Assembly: GCA_029063085.1 (NCBI GenBank)
Contig: JAIDOW010000072.1
Location: forward strand, 1 to 64,000
DNA: 64,000 nucleotides
Reading direction: 5' to 3'
DNA from: Lachnospiraceae bacterium
GTDB lineage: Bacteria > Bacillota > Clostridia > Lachnospirales > Lachnospiraceae
In this document: positions 53,024 to 62,463 of the stretch, piece by piece
How the letters are laid out: every line of letters starts with the position of its first letter
Position numbering within the stretch: position 1 is the stretch's first letter
The notes under the pieces: model-generated
What the model was told of the DNA's origin: nothing
The model's input: the letters and a program-made list of their open reading frames with translations, nothing else
Database searches by the model: none
Program-made: the position numbers and the translations under genes

Positions 53024-54538
53024 TTATCTTTCTGACAGATTATAATATGCATCAAACAGTTTTCTTGCCACTGCCGCCGCCTTTACTCCGTTGACATCTG
53101 ATTCCTCTATGATAATGCTTACGGCGACTTCCGGCTCCTCAATACTGCCAAACCCTACAAACCATGAGTAGTCATGATTTCCGTTTGCATACTCTGCCGT
53201 ACCGGTCTTTCCTGCCACTTCATACGATGCACCTGCAAAATAATCCGTAGCAGTACCATTTGTTACCACCTTTCTCATATACGACGTTAAAGTATCCACT
53301 TCCTCTTTAGTCAATAATGTATCATAAGAAGACGGCGAAAATTTCTTAATCCTTTTTCCCTTGTAATTCTCAATACTGTCGATCAGATACGGTTTCATCA
53401 TCAAGCCACCATTTGCGATTGTGGATACGATCATTGCATTATGAAGCGGTGTGATCAAAGTATCTCCCTGACCAAATGCAGTCTGCGGAATATACCCCCT
53501 GTCCGATTTCCCGTCCAGATAAAATCTGCTTGTAGCATTGGCATCCGTATACGGCAAAGATTTATTAAAAAGAAAATCTTCCAGAGTATGTTTCCATTTG
53601 TCCACATCAAGCTTTGTCCCAATATCGGCATACGCCTGATTACAGGAATTGGCAAGTGCTGTTGACAGATCTTCTTCCCCGTGTATTTTCCTCCCAAAAC
53701 AATGTATGGTGACACTATTAAAAATCTGTTCCTCTGATGAACAATTATAGTGATATTCCTCAAAATCCCTTGGATTCTGTCTCATGAAAGCCAGTGTGGT
53801 CAATATCTTAAAGGTAGACCCCGGAGGATAGAGTCCCTGAGTCGCCCTGTTTAATAATACGGAACTGTTCGTATTTTCACTGTTCGCCTCTTTCCATACA
53901 TCATCAATATCATTCGGATTGAAATCCGGCTTAGAGACCATGGAAAGAATCCGTCCGGTATCCGGCTCCATCACTACAACTGCACCATTGGCACTGCCAA
54001 GCGCATCATAAGCAGTTTTCTGCAATTCGTAATTCAAAGTGGATACAATCGTATCTCCGTTATTTTTCTCCTCGCGCAGGGTATTAATTCCTCTTTCTAT
54101 GATACTGGCATGACTCTCTAAAAGATAATAATTTCCCACCAGTTCAATACCTGCTTTCGTATACTCGGAATATCCTACTACATGGGCAAACATCTCATCA
54201 TACGGATAATACCTTTTGTCTCCTCTGTTAGTGGCAACGGTTTCTCCATCCTGTGTCACGATATCGCCACGAATCACATCTGCTGCATAATTGTCCAGTC
54301 TTGTATTCGCTGCATTGGCGATCACTTCATCCTTATCCACGATCATAAAATGCAGAATATACACGAGCAGCCCGATCACTAAAAATGCAGCGATATAGGT
54401 TATCCCTACAATCGGTCGGTTGAGTTTTTCGTTAATCTTATCAATTTTCTCTTCTTTTTCTAAAAATGCCTGCTGGTCCGGAGTCAGTATCTTCTGCTTT
54501 AATTCCCTGCTCCCTTTTTTTCCCTTTTTACCCTGCAT
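53024..54538 (-). CDS. Penicillin-binding protein, transpeptidase (class B/PbpA type)
   Basis: About 504 residues: a basic cytoplasmic N-terminus (MQGKKGKKGSRELKQK), one membrane helix, a small dimerisation region, and a transpeptidase domain with SxxK (PPGSTFKI), SxN (ANSCNQAY) and KTG (VAGKTGTAEY). It cross-links peptidoglycan; pairing with the FtsW/RodA gene upstream suggests a SEDS-bPBP synthase couple. The frame opens with a TTG at 54592 inside ftsW; ATG 54538, overlapping the ftsW stop by 11 nt, is preferred although its RBS is weak. It is shorter than FtsI and PBP2. Confidence 0.93.
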   Translation of the reverse strand: MQGKKGKKGSRELKQKILTPDQQAFLEKEEKIDKINEKLNRPIVGITYIAAFLVIGLLVYILHFMIVDKDEVIANAANTRLDNYAADVIRGDIVTQDGETVATNRGDKRYYPYDEMFAHVVGYSEYTKAGIELVGNYYLLESHASIIERGINTLREEKNNGDTIVSTLNYELQKTAYDALGSANGAVVVMEPDTGRILSMVSKPDFNPNDIDDVWKEANSENTNSSVLLNRATQGLYPPGSTFKILTTLAFMRQNPRDFEEYHYNCSSEEQIFNSVTIHCFGRKIHGEEDLSTALANSCNQAYADIGTKLDVDKWKHTLEDFLFNKSLPYTDANATSRFYLDGKSDRGYIPQTAFGQGDTLITPLHNAMIVSTIANGGLMMKPYLIDSIENYKGKRIKKFSPSSYDTLLTKEEVDTLTSYMRKVVTNGTATDYFAGASYEVAGKTGTAEYANGNHDYSWFVGFGSIEEPEVAVSIIIEESDVNGVKAAAVARKLFDAYYNLSER

Positions 54539-55898
54539 TTTCTTCAATGTTTCGTCTTTCTTCTTCAATTCTCTCAGCCTCTTTATTTTCAATTGTACTA
54601 ATTCCCTGCATAATAGAGAACATTACCAGAGAACTTAACACCGAGCTTCCTCCATAACTGACTAACGGAATAGTCACGCCTGTAGATGGTATAAATTTTG
54701 TTACCCCTCCAATGGATAAAAAGGTCTGGAACATATAACAGATTGCAAAGCCAAACGCCATGGTCTTGTAAAAACGATTCCTTACCTTCATCGCTATACT
54801 TACAAAACAGATAAAACAGCTGAAACATACGAGTATCAGAAAAAGCGCAAACAGCACCCCAAATTCCTCCGCTATTGCCGAGAAAATGAAATCACTCTCA
54901 CTTACAGGAATAACCTCAGGGGAACCCTTTGTCAGTCCTGTTCCAAAATAGCCTCCGCTCCCAATCGCAAACAGCGACTGCGTAATCTGATAACCGGTTC
55001 CACGAATATCCTCCCACGGATTTTTCCATACATTTACACGAACCATTACATGGTCAAACAGCCTGTCCTTAAACAGCAAAAATGCCAGCCCTGCCATTGC
55101 AAGACCTCCTGCAATAAACGCAAACAGATACCTTGCCTTTCCGGTTCCCACATAAATCATGCATATAAATATAACAAAGAAAATCAGTGCCCCGCCCAGA
55201 TCTTTTTCCAGTACCAACACTCCCATATGAACCCCTGCAAATCCAGTTGTAATAATCACCTGCTTAAAATCCCTGCTCTTAGAAAGCATGCTTGCAATAA
55301 AAAATACAAACAGAATTTTTACGAACTCAGAAGGCTGTATCGTAATTCCAAAAATTTTAATCCAATTGACTGAACCATACTGCTCCACACCAATTACAAA
55401 AACAGAACTAAGTGCCAGTATTCCCAGTATTCCATACACTATTCCATAATTTCTCAAATTCTTATATTTGTCCATAATCATCGGTATGACGGAAACCAAA
55501 ATAATAGACACTGTCGCTATTACAAACTGCTTCTTAGCAAGGGAAAAATCCAGCCTGGTCAGCATGGTGTAACCGATCAGCAACAAAAAATTCATATTAT
55601 TCGTAATGACTCTGGAAGAATATGGATAAATATAGTGATATATATACATATATATGGTCGCAATAAAAATCTGTAATCCGTAAAAAATAACGATTCCCAT
55701 CATATCTTCCGAATTACTAAGTGCAAAGGTCAAATAGGACAAAAAATGTATCAAAAATACATAGATTATCTGCTTATTCAGCTTCTGATCCCTTATCTTT
55801 TCACTATCCTGCCTAAATGCCGTAAAACAGGACAGGGTGTAAAGAGCCATTAATATTAATATGATATACTTCGAAACATTGATAATAATACTTGTCAT
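54528..55898 (-). CDS. FtsW/RodA/SpoVE family SEDS glycosyltransferase
   Basis: 456 residues with about ten membrane helices. SEDS motifs: IQPSEFVKILFVFFIA, VLEKDLGGALIFF (catalytic Asp), YQITQSLFAIGSGGYFG, VPVSESDFIFSAIAEEFG and the C-terminal IPLVSYGGSSVLSSL. It polymerises glycan strands from lipid II. FtsW versus RodA versus SpoVE cannot be separated here. Start ATG 55898 directly abuts the U32 gene stop, and the C-terminus overlaps the PBP gene. Confidence 0.93.
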   Translation of the reverse strand: MTSIIINVSKYIILILMALYTLSCFTAFRQDSEKIRDQKLNKQIIYVFLIHFLSYLTFALSNSEDMMGIVIFYGLQIFIATIYMYIYHYIYPYSSRVITNNMNFLLLIGYTMLTRLDFSLAKKQFVIATVSIILVSVIPMIMDKYKNLRNYGIVYGILGILALSSVFVIGVEQYGSVNWIKIFGITIQPSEFVKILFVFFIASMLSKSRDFKQVIITTGFAGVHMGVLVLEKDLGGALIFFVIFICMIYVGTGKARYLFAFIAGGLAMAGLAFLLFKDRLFDHVMVRVNVWKNPWEDIRGTGYQITQSLFAIGSGGYFGTGLTKGSPEVIPVSESDFIFSAIAEEFGVLFALFLILVCFSCFICFVSIAMKVRNRFYKTMAFGFAICYMFQTFLSIGGVTKFIPSTGVTIPLVSYGGSSVLSSLVMFSIMQGISTIENKEAERIEEERRNIEENAG

Positions 55899-58241
55899 CT
55901 ACTCTACTCCACGGTTATAGTGACCTCTTGTCTTCTCACCTTCCATTGATGATCCTCCAAAGAAAGCATGCAGAACACTCATAACCTCTTCCTCATCTTC
56001 TTCTGTAAAATGAAGCCTTTTTACCCGGCTTCCGATCAATCCCTTTTGATTTAGATCAAACAACACCGTTGGTACTCCATTATAAATCAGGTTATAACAA
56101 TATTTACAAATACAGGATACCTTAAATGATTTGTGAAGCCTGTCTTGCAGGTTAAAAACAGCACAATTTTTACGGCATCCTGCAAGCGTACTTTGCAGAC
56201 ATTGGGCACTTATCATAAGCTGTTTATATCCATAAACTTCTAATTCACTGATCTGCGGCATATAACAAAGTGTGTTCATCTGCTTTTGATTTAATTCTGC
56301 CGGCACTGTAATCCTGATATCAGAAAAAAGCGTCCGCATGAAATATGCCGCATAATCATTCATTGCATATAAACTATAATCCGCCACTATCTGACCACGA
56401 TATTCTATGTGCTTCAAATAAGCCAGTTCATCGATATTACGAACCACGACACCCTTTATCTTTGTTATCGGAAGTTCTTTCATCTCTTTTAAGGATACGG
56501 TCCGCAGAACAGGAGGAAGAACAATATAACAATCCTTTTTCTCCTCCAATAAGCTTATTATAACTTCCTTTTGGAAATACTGCAAATCCAGATATATATT
56601 TTTAATTCTTTTTTCACATTTTACAAGGTTAAACTGTTTTAAATCTGAAACCATCACACTGGTATCTGATTCCATGCCACTGGATTCTTTTTCAAAAATC
56701 ATGTCTTTCCTGATTGGCGGCTGTCTCCTATAAGCCTCCTTCACAGCCTGCTCCAGTATATTAATCGCTTCCCTCCGAAGCTCCTTTAATTCTTTTAACG
56801 GATAAAATGCCCCCTCTGAAATATTAATATCCAGTTTTTCAAAATAATATCTGGTATTTCCGATTTTTCCTACTTTATCCTGTACGACTTCTTCTGATAA
56901 CGGTCTTGCCTCTGCTTTCTCCACAACCGACCCGTTACAGACGATTTTTTGTTCGCTGTCTCCTCTACGTATAGACAAAAACAGGGCTGCCGGTGAACCG
57001 GTCATTAATTCCAGCTTTCCCCATAACGGCAGCTTTTTATCCGTACTACACAGGTTTTTCAGTTCCTCCATCAATGGTTTATGAAACATTCTGGTCACAC
57101 TCTGATTTTTATGAAGTTCCTGGGTTCTGGAAGCATTCAATATGATAACAGTCCCGCTTTTTCCTTCTATATTACATGTTAATGTTATTTGTTCTTTTTT
57201 TCCTTCCAATACAAAAATATCTTCCTTGTGTACGTCCTTTTGCAGCTTAATCCATATTCGATTCTTACGGATATCCACAATATTTCCAATCGTTACTCCA
57301 ACATTGCCAGGAGCCTTTACCGACATCATATCCCGTCCGTTTTTACGATGATAATATCCCTTTGTAAAACCTCCCCGGTTATACACCTGTGCCATCTCAT
57401 CCTTGTATTTCTCTATGTTGTTTTTAGAAAATTCTCCCTCATACCATGCATCCACGGCACTGCGATATGCCCTGACACAGGCGGCAACATATTCTGCCTT
57501 TTTCATCCTGCCTTCAATTTTAAAAGAATCCACACCTGCCTCTATCAAATCCGGTACTGCTTCCAGTCCACAAAGGTCTTTCAGGCTTAGTAAGTATGCT
57601 CCTTCCGAATCTATATGATCTCCCTTTTTATCATATAACAGATACGGCAGGCGGCATGTCTGGGCACATCTGCCCCTGTTGCCGCTTCTTCCTCCCAGCA
57701 TAGAACTCATCAGGCATTGTCCTGAATAACAATAGCATAACGCCCCCTGTACAAAAACTTCTACTTCCGGTATATCCGGTCCTTCTTTCAGTCTTTTTAT
57801 CTCCTGCAAAGAAAGTTCCCTTGCCGGAACGATTCTCACTACACCATAATCCTTTAACAGGCTGTAGGCATATTCCGTAGTTATCGTCATTTGTGTGGAT
57901 GCATGTATCGGCAGATCAGGAAAGTTCTGATGGACATAGCACATCACTCCCAAATCCTGAACGATCACTGCATCCAGTCCAGCCTGATATAGCGGAGACA
58001 AATAATCAAACAGTTGAGTAAGTTCCTCATTACGAAATAAGGTGTTAATGGTCAGATAGACCTTAACACCATATAAGTGAACATATTCAATTGCCTGAAT
58101 CAAAGCTGTTTCATCAAAATTATCCGCATAGGCTCTCGCTCCAAACCGGCTGCCTCCCAAATAGACTGCATCTGCACCTGCATGAACGGCCGCCTTTAAG
58201 GCCTCCATGGAGCCTGCCGGAGCCAATATCTCTGGTCTCAT
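55899..58241 (-). CDS. U32 peptidase family protein (RlhA/YdcP-like)
   Basis: 780 residues: TIM-barrel start EILAPAGSMEALKAAVHAGA, the family signature VEVFVQGALCYCYSGQCLMS followed by GNRGRCAQTCRLPY with the conserved Cys, and a long C-terminal extension (DUF3656-like, then a further region with a Cys motif CICKYCYN). The size fits RlhA-type U32 proteins, which hydroxylate 23S rRNA in E. coli, better than a protease; this is family inference. The frame runs to 58358 through a repeat and zapA, but ATG 58241 with GGGG 8 nt upstream is the plausible start. Confidence 0.88.
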   Translation of the reverse strand: MRPEILAPAGSMEALKAAVHAGADAVYLGGSRFGARAYADNFDETALIQAIEYVHLYGVKVYLTINTLFRNEELTQLFDYLSPLYQAGLDAVIVQDLGVMCYVHQNFPDLPIHASTQMTITTEYAYSLLKDYGVVRIVPARELSLQEIKRLKEGPDIPEVEVFVQGALCYCYSGQCLMSSMLGGRSGNRGRCAQTCRLPYLLYDKKGDHIDSEGAYLLSLKDLCGLEAVPDLIEAGVDSFKIEGRMKKAEYVAACVRAYRSAVDAWYEGEFSKNNIEKYKDEMAQVYNRGGFTKGYYHRKNGRDMMSVKAPGNVGVTIGNIVDIRKNRIWIKLQKDVHKEDIFVLEGKKEQITLTCNIEGKSGTVIILNASRTQELHKNQSVTRMFHKPLMEELKNLCSTDKKLPLWGKLELMTGSPAALFLSIRRGDSEQKIVCNGSVVEKAEARPLSEEVVQDKVGKIGNTRYYFEKLDINISEGAFYPLKELKELRREAINILEQAVKEAYRRQPPIRKDMIFEKESSGMESDTSVMVSDLKQFNLVKCEKRIKNIYLDLQYFQKEVIISLLEEKKDCYIVLPPVLRTVSLKEMKELPITKIKGVVVRNIDELAYLKHIEYRGQIVADYSLYAMNDYAAYFMRTLFSDIRITVPAELNQKQMNTLCYMPQISELEVYGYKQLMISAQCLQSTLAGCRKNCAVFNLQDRLHKSFKVSCICKYCYNLIYNGVPTVLFDLNQKGLIGSRVKRLHFTEEDEEEVMSVLHAFFGGSSMEGEKTRGHYNRGVE

Positions 58242-58258
58242 ATCCATTACCCCGTTTC

Positions 58259-58294
58259 TTGTAACCAATTTTACTTTGCAAAATTGATTGCCTG
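58259..58294 (-). repeat. 36-nt hairpin repeat, copy 2
   Basis: Second copy of the element at 44690-44725, differing at one base. The change turns a G-C pair of the stem into a G-U pair in the minus-strand transcript, keeping the fold. It lies between zapA and the U32 gene. Confidence 0.85.
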
Positions 58295-58308
58295 CTTGCC
58301 CACATTGA

Positions 58309-58707
58309 TTATCTGGCTTTCTCTGCTTCCATCTGAATAATCTTGCGTTGCAGGGCATTCACCTGTTCCTTATACTCCTCAACTAAACGCATGGAAGACT
58401 CATACTTAATCTGTGTCTCTATTACCTCATGGCGCAGATCGTAAATCTGTTTCTCTTTCTCATCATCCCTTGCCGCCAACTGCCCAGTCTCATTCTTTAT
58501 CTTAAAATAATCATCTGCTATATTGATTGCTAACAGTATATTCTGATACTCTGCACTCAGTCTGCGGAACCCCTCTGAGGACTTACATTCTGCAATCTTA
58601 TGATTCATGTAATTGGCTACATCCTGAAGATACTCTGTATTTTCATATCCGCTCAAATTATAAATGCGTCCGTTAATTACCACAGGAATATCATTTTTAT
58701 CTGCCAT
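58309..58707 (-). CDS. zapA: Cell division protein ZapA
   Basis: 132 residues: N-terminal beta motif (IPVVINGRIYNLSGYENTEYLQD) and a long C-terminal coiled coil (NETGQLAARDDEKEKQIYDL to the end). ZapA cross-links FtsZ filaments. Located directly after ruvB (2 nt) and before the U32 gene, a typical Firmicutes arrangement. Confidence 0.9.
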   Translation of the reverse strand: MADKNDIPVVINGRIYNLSGYENTEYLQDVANYMNHKIAECKSSEGFRRLSAEYQNILLAINIADDYFKIKNETGQLAARDDEKEKQIYDLRHEVIETQIKYESSMRLVEEYKEQVNALQRKIIQMEAEKAR

Positions 58708-58709
58708 AG

Positions 58710-59720
58710 CTATTCCCCTTTCTTTAATAAATACTCTAACCCAAAATGCCTGTATGCTGCTTCTGTGGCCACTCTTCCCCTTGGCGTCCGCGAAAGCAGT
58801 CCATTTTGAATCAGATATGGTTCATATACATCCTCTATCGTGCCGGCATCTTCGCCAATTGCTGCCGCCAGAGTATCCAGACCCACCGGCTTACCACTGA
58901 ATTTCTCAATCATTGTCAAAATTATATTACGATCCACCTGATCCAGTCCAAAGGAATCCACTTCCAACCGGTCTAGTGCCTTCTTTGCAACCTCTTCACT
59001 GATATGTCCTTCAAAAGATACTTCTGCAAAATCCCTGACCCTCTTAAGCAAGCGGTTTGCAAGTCTGGGGGTTCCTCTGGAACGTTTTGCAATCTCTAAT
59101 GCACCTGTTTCATCAATGGTCACTTCTAACACCTTAGCAGAACGAAGTACAATCTGGCAAAGTTCTTCTTTTGTATAAAACTCCAGTCGGTTTACAACTC
59201 CAAATCGATCCCTGAGCGGTGCTGTAAGCATCCCCGCCCTGGTAGTTGCCCCCACCAACGTAAAATGTGGCAATTCCAGACGGATACTTCTTGCAGCCTG
59301 TCCTTTTCCAATCATAATATCAATGGCAAAATCCTCCATTGCCGGATACAGCACTTCCTCCACCTGCCTGTTTAAACGGTGGATCTCATCAATAAATAAT
59401 ACATCATTTTCATTCAGATTATTCAAAATTGCTGCCAGCTCTCCCGGTTTCTCAATTGCCGGTCCCGAAGTAATCTTCAGATGACTTCCCATCTCATTGG
59501 AAATAATGGAAGCCATTGTCGTCTTGCCAAGTCCCGGCGGACCATACAACAACACATGATCAAGGGCTTCGCCGCGATTTTTTGCTGCCTCAATAAATAC
59601 TTTTAAATTATTCTTTGCCTTTTCCTGTCCCACATAATCCGAAAGCATCGCCGGTCTGAGATTATTCTCTGTCTTGACGTCCTCCGGAAGAATCTGGGTA
59701 CTAATCATTCTGTCTATCAT
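58710..59720 (-). CDS. ruvB: Holliday junction helicase RuvB
   Basis: 336 residues: Walker [15 protein letters not shown], Walker [16 protein letters not shown], sensor 1 [15 protein letters not shown] and the C-terminal winged helix ([16 protein letters not shown]). With RuvA it drives branch migration. It follows ruvA by 33 nt. Confidence 0.98.
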   Translation of the reverse strand: MIDRMISTQILPEDVKTENNLRPAMLSDYVGQEKAKNNLKVFIEAAKNRGEALDHVLLYGPPGLGKTTMASIISNEMGSHLKITSGPAIEKPGELAAILNNLNENDVLFIDEIHRLNRQVEEVLYPAMEDFAIDIMIGKGQAARSIRLELPHFTLVGATTRAGMLTAPLRDRFGVVNRLEFYTKEELCQIVLRSAKVLEVTIDETGALEIAKRSRGTPRLANRLLKRVRDFAEVSFEGHISEEVAKKALDRLEVDSFGLDQVDRNIILTMIEKFSGKPVGLDTLAAAIGEDAGTIEDVYEPYLIQNGLLSRTPRGRVATEAAYRHFGLEYLLKKGE

Positions 59721-59753
59721 ATTACTCCATTAAATATTCCGTTTACATAATCC

Positions 59754-60371
59754 TTAAAACATTTTCTTAAGTGCCGCCTTAAGCAGTTCTTCCGGTTCCA
59801 GAAGTTCTGCCTCCGGAATCTGTTTGATTGCCTTTAACGCTTCAAATTCCGAATATCCCAGACTTACTAACGCCAGTACTGTATCCTGAACTCCATTCCC
59901 TTTTTCCATCCTGTCAAGACCACTGCCTGCACTTTCTTCCATACCGTCTTCTGCCGGAAACAAATCCTCAAATCTGAGTTTATCCTTCAATTCCATGATC
60001 ACTCTGCCTGCACCTTTTGCACCGATTCCGTTTGCTCTCGTAATCGCCTTGGTATCCCCTGACATAACTGCCAGCGACAAATCCCTTACCGAAAGCACAG
60101 ATAAAATGGAAAGTGCTGCCTTGGGTCCTATTCCATTGACACCCAGCAATAATTTAAAAGTATCCAGTTCCTCTGTTTCCTGAAACCCAAACAAAGACAA
60201 CTCATCTTCCCTTACATGCAGATAAGTAAAAAACTTAACCTCCTGATGCAAACCCTTTATTCGCTCAATTACCATGCCTGACGTAAAGATTTGATATCCA
60301 ATCCCGTTATTCTCAATAAAAACACTGTCTTTGAAGATTCCCTCAATCGTGCCCTTTATATATCCTATCAT
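59754..60371 (-). CDS. ruvA: Holliday junction protein RuvA
   Basis: 205 residues: OB fold (MIGYIKGTIEGIFKDSVFIE), two helix-hairpin-helix motifs (LLGVNGIGPKAALSIL and TRANGIGAKGAGRVIMEL), a linker, and the C-terminal three-helix domain that binds RuvB (ALVSLGYSEFEALKAIKQI). ATG 60371 follows AAAGAGG; the open frame begins five codons earlier. No ruvC is present, as is usual in Firmicutes. Confidence 0.97.
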   Translation of the reverse strand: MIGYIKGTIEGIFKDSVFIENNGIGYQIFTSGMVIERIKGLHQEVKFFTYLHVREDELSLFGFQETEELDTFKLLLGVNGIGPKAALSILSVLSVRDLSLAVMSGDTKAITRANGIGAKGAGRVIMELKDKLRFEDLFPAEDGMEESAGSGLDRMEKGNGVQDTVLALVSLGYSEFEALKAIKQIPEAELLEPEELLKAALKKMF

Positions 60372-60412
60372 AAAAACCTCTTTCATGACGACCCGCCATA
60401 TTTACTTTTTTG

Positions 60413-60421
60413 ATTATAGCA
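60413..60421 (-). promoter_or_regulatory. Extended -10 promoter of ruvA operon
   Basis: Minus strand TGC-TATAAT with a perfect TATAAT (60413-60418) about 42 nt upstream of ruvA. The -35 is weak (TAGCAT). It probably drives ruvA-ruvB-zapA-U32-ftsW-pbp, which are packed with few gaps. Confidence 0.6.
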
Positions 60422-60540
60422 CATTATCATGAATTATGCTATGATAGAATTACCAGATATTGATATTTAGATACCGGCTATCGAAACTGCTAATGGAAAA
60501 CCTTTGTACATAAAAATACCACGGGGATAAGGAGAACACT

Positions 60541-61632
60541 ATGAAAATCATCGAATACAGCGATGCAATACAGCAAAATTCCATACCGGAATACTATAAA
60601 GATTTCTATCCTGACTCCCGATTACTGTTTTTTGATATTGAAACTACCGGATTTGCGGTCAAAAATACAACACTTTACTTAATCGGTGCATTATGGTACG
60701 AAAACAACTGCATCCGGATGATACAATGGTTTAATGACAACGGCAGCAGTGAAAAAGAAATTCTTGCCGCTTTTGATACTTTTTGTATGGATTTTACCCA
60801 TCTGGTCCATTTCAATGGATTGGGGTTTGATCTACCCTATTTGAGACAAAAAGCAGATATATCCGGCATTCCGTTTTCTGCCGATAAAAAACTTTCCCAA
60901 ATTGACATTCTAAAGAAAATCCGCTCCTATAAAAAGATTTTTATGCTGGATAACATGAAGCAGGTATCCATTGAACGTTATCTCGGAATCCAGCGAGAGG
61001 ATATTTATACCGGCAAAGAACTGATTCCTATCTATCAGCAATACCTTGCCAAACCTGATACCCAAAAGGAAGATACCCTTCTGCTCCATAACCATGATGA
61101 TCTGCTGGGACTGCTGAGGGTCAGCACAATCCTTAACTACAGAACCTTTTTTGAACAAATTGAAATCTTCGACCTGAAACTAAGTGTAGACAAGGTATTA
61201 ACGGTAGATTTTACCTATTCACACTCTGCCTTTTTACCAAAACGCATTTCGCTGTCTGCTGATAAAATATACCTCAATGCGTTTGAACAAAAAGCTATCC
61301 TCCAAATCCCAGTCATACGGGATACTTTAATGCATTATTTTAAAGATTTCAAAAATTATTATTATCTTCCAAAGGAAGATATGGCAATTCATAAAAGTAT
61401 TGCTTCTTATGTAGACCCGGATAACAGAAAAAAAGCAACAAAAAGCACCTGCTATATAAAAAAAGCAGATGCTTTCATTCCATGCTATCTTTTAGACAGC
61501 TATGATACATTCAAATTCTCCATCACAGACAAACGTAACTATCAGACCCTTGATTCCCTTTTAAACGCTGGCTGTGAAAAACAAGCTGCCTATATCCAGA
61601 GCATCCTGTCTGCATTGATTCACATTTTCTGA
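60541..61632 (+). CDS. YprB-like RNase H-fold 3'-5' exonuclease
   Basis: 363 residues. The DEDDh-type exonuclease core is readable: FFDIETTG near residue 32, HFNGLGFDLPYLR near residue 90, and HNHDDLLGL near residue 182. About 150 C-terminal residues form an extra domain I do not recognise. This matches the YprB ribonuclease H-like family, found beside many Firmicutes helicases, but no helicase gene adjoins it here. AAGGAG lies 7-8 nt before ATG 60541. Its 3' end overlaps cheR by 13 nt on the opposite strand. Confidence 0.85.
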   Translation: MKIIEYSDAIQQNSIPEYYKDFYPDSRLLFFDIETTGFAVKNTTLYLIGALWYENNCIRMIQWFNDNGSSEKEILAAFDTFCMDFTHLVHFNGLGFDLPYLRQKADISGIPFSADKKLSQIDILKKIRSYKKIFMLDNMKQVSIERYLGIQREDIYTGKELIPIYQQYLAKPDTQKEDTLLLHNHDDLLGLLRVSTILNYRTFFEQIEIFDLKLSVDKVLTVDFTYSHSAFLPKRISLSADKIYLNAFEQKAILQIPVIRDTLMHYFKDFKNYYYLPKEDMAIHKSIASYVDPDNRKKATKSTCYIKKADAFIPCYLLDSYDTFKFSITDKRNYQTLDSLLNAGCEKQAAYIQSILSALIHIF

Positions 61633-62402
61633 TAAAAGAAAGAATCTGCGGCACTAAATCCAATCTCTTTTGCATGGATAATCTGTTCTGTACTTCCGAT
61701 AAATAAAATCCCCTGATTCACAAGGCTCTTATTAAATTTGTGATATACCTCATCTTTGGCTTCATCCGTAAAATAAATAACTACATTACGACAGACAATC
61801 ATATGCATTCCCATGGGATATTTGTCTTCTAACAAATTATGTTTTCTAAATTCCACACAGGCCTTAATGTCCGAATTAATCTGATAACCATTGCTCTGCT
61901 TGGTAAAATGTGTCTTTAAAAATTCTCTGGGCAGTCTTTCCAAACTTCTTGCCGAATAAAACCCTTTCTTTGCAAAATTCAAAACATCCTCATCAATATC
62001 TGTTGCATAGATATGTATCTGAGAAAGAGGAAAATGTTTTGCCAAAATCATAGCTATCGTATATGGTTCATCTCCGGTAGAACAAGCTGCACTCCATATA
62101 TTAAAACGGTTTCCAAAACGTTTTTTCATATACGGAATAATCTGCTGCTCAAAAAGTTCCCATTGTTTTGGATTTCTATAAAATTCCGAAACATTAATTG
62201 TCAGATAACTGACAAAAGAACGCAGCAGTGCAGGATCTTTCTGCATCGCATGAAAATAATCATCAAATGCCGTATATCCCTTCCTGTTCATCAGGGATTC
62301 GATTCTCCTCTTCATCTGACGTTCTTTGTATAATGATAAATTAATATTAGTCAGTTTATAAACATCCTGTTTAAAATTCTCGTAATCGTATGCCATAATC
62401 AT
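61620..62402 (-). CDS. cheR: Chemotaxis receptor methyltransferase CheR
   Basis: 260 residues: helical N-domain (about 1-75; KRRIESLMNRKGYTAFDDYF) and SAM-binding domain with WSAACSTGDEPYTIAM, YATDIDEDVL and IVCRNVVIYFTDEAK. It methylates chemoreceptor glutamates; CheB, 50 kb away, reverses this. AAAGG lies 5 nt before ATG 62402. It is outside the main che locus and begins 11 nt after the terminator T-run of the ispH-rpsA gene, without an evident promoter in between. Confidence 0.95.
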   Translation of the reverse strand: MIMAYDYENFKQDVYKLTNINLSLYKERQMKRRIESLMNRKGYTAFDDYFHAMQKDPALLRSFVSYLTINVSEFYRNPKQWELFEQQIIPYMKKRFGNRFNIWSAACSTGDEPYTIAMILAKHFPLSQIHIYATDIDEDVLNFAKKGFYSARSLERLPREFLKTHFTKQSNGYQINSDIKACVEFRKHNLLEDKYPMGMHMIVCRNVVIYFTDEAKDEVYHKFNKSLVNQGILFIGSTEQIIHAKEIGFSAADSFFYQKM

Positions 62403-62412
62403 AAATGCCTTT

Positions 62413-62452
62413 CAAAAAACAAAGCCCCGCCTTATATAACTAAGACGAGGCT
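62413..62452 (-). terminator. Intrinsic terminator after ispH-rpsA
   Basis: Minus strand AGCCTCGTCTTA pairs with TAAGGCGGGGCT (12 bp, two G-U), loop GTTATA, then TTTGTTTTTT. It is the strongest terminator in the window and lies 11 nt after the rpsA stop. Confidence 0.92.
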
Positions 62453-62463
62453 GCTTAAATCCC

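Noticed and set aside
58242-58358. Longer N-terminus for the U32 gene starting at 58358
   Set aside because: The extra residues come from the end of zapA and the 36-nt repeat, while a normal U32 start with RBS lies at 58241.
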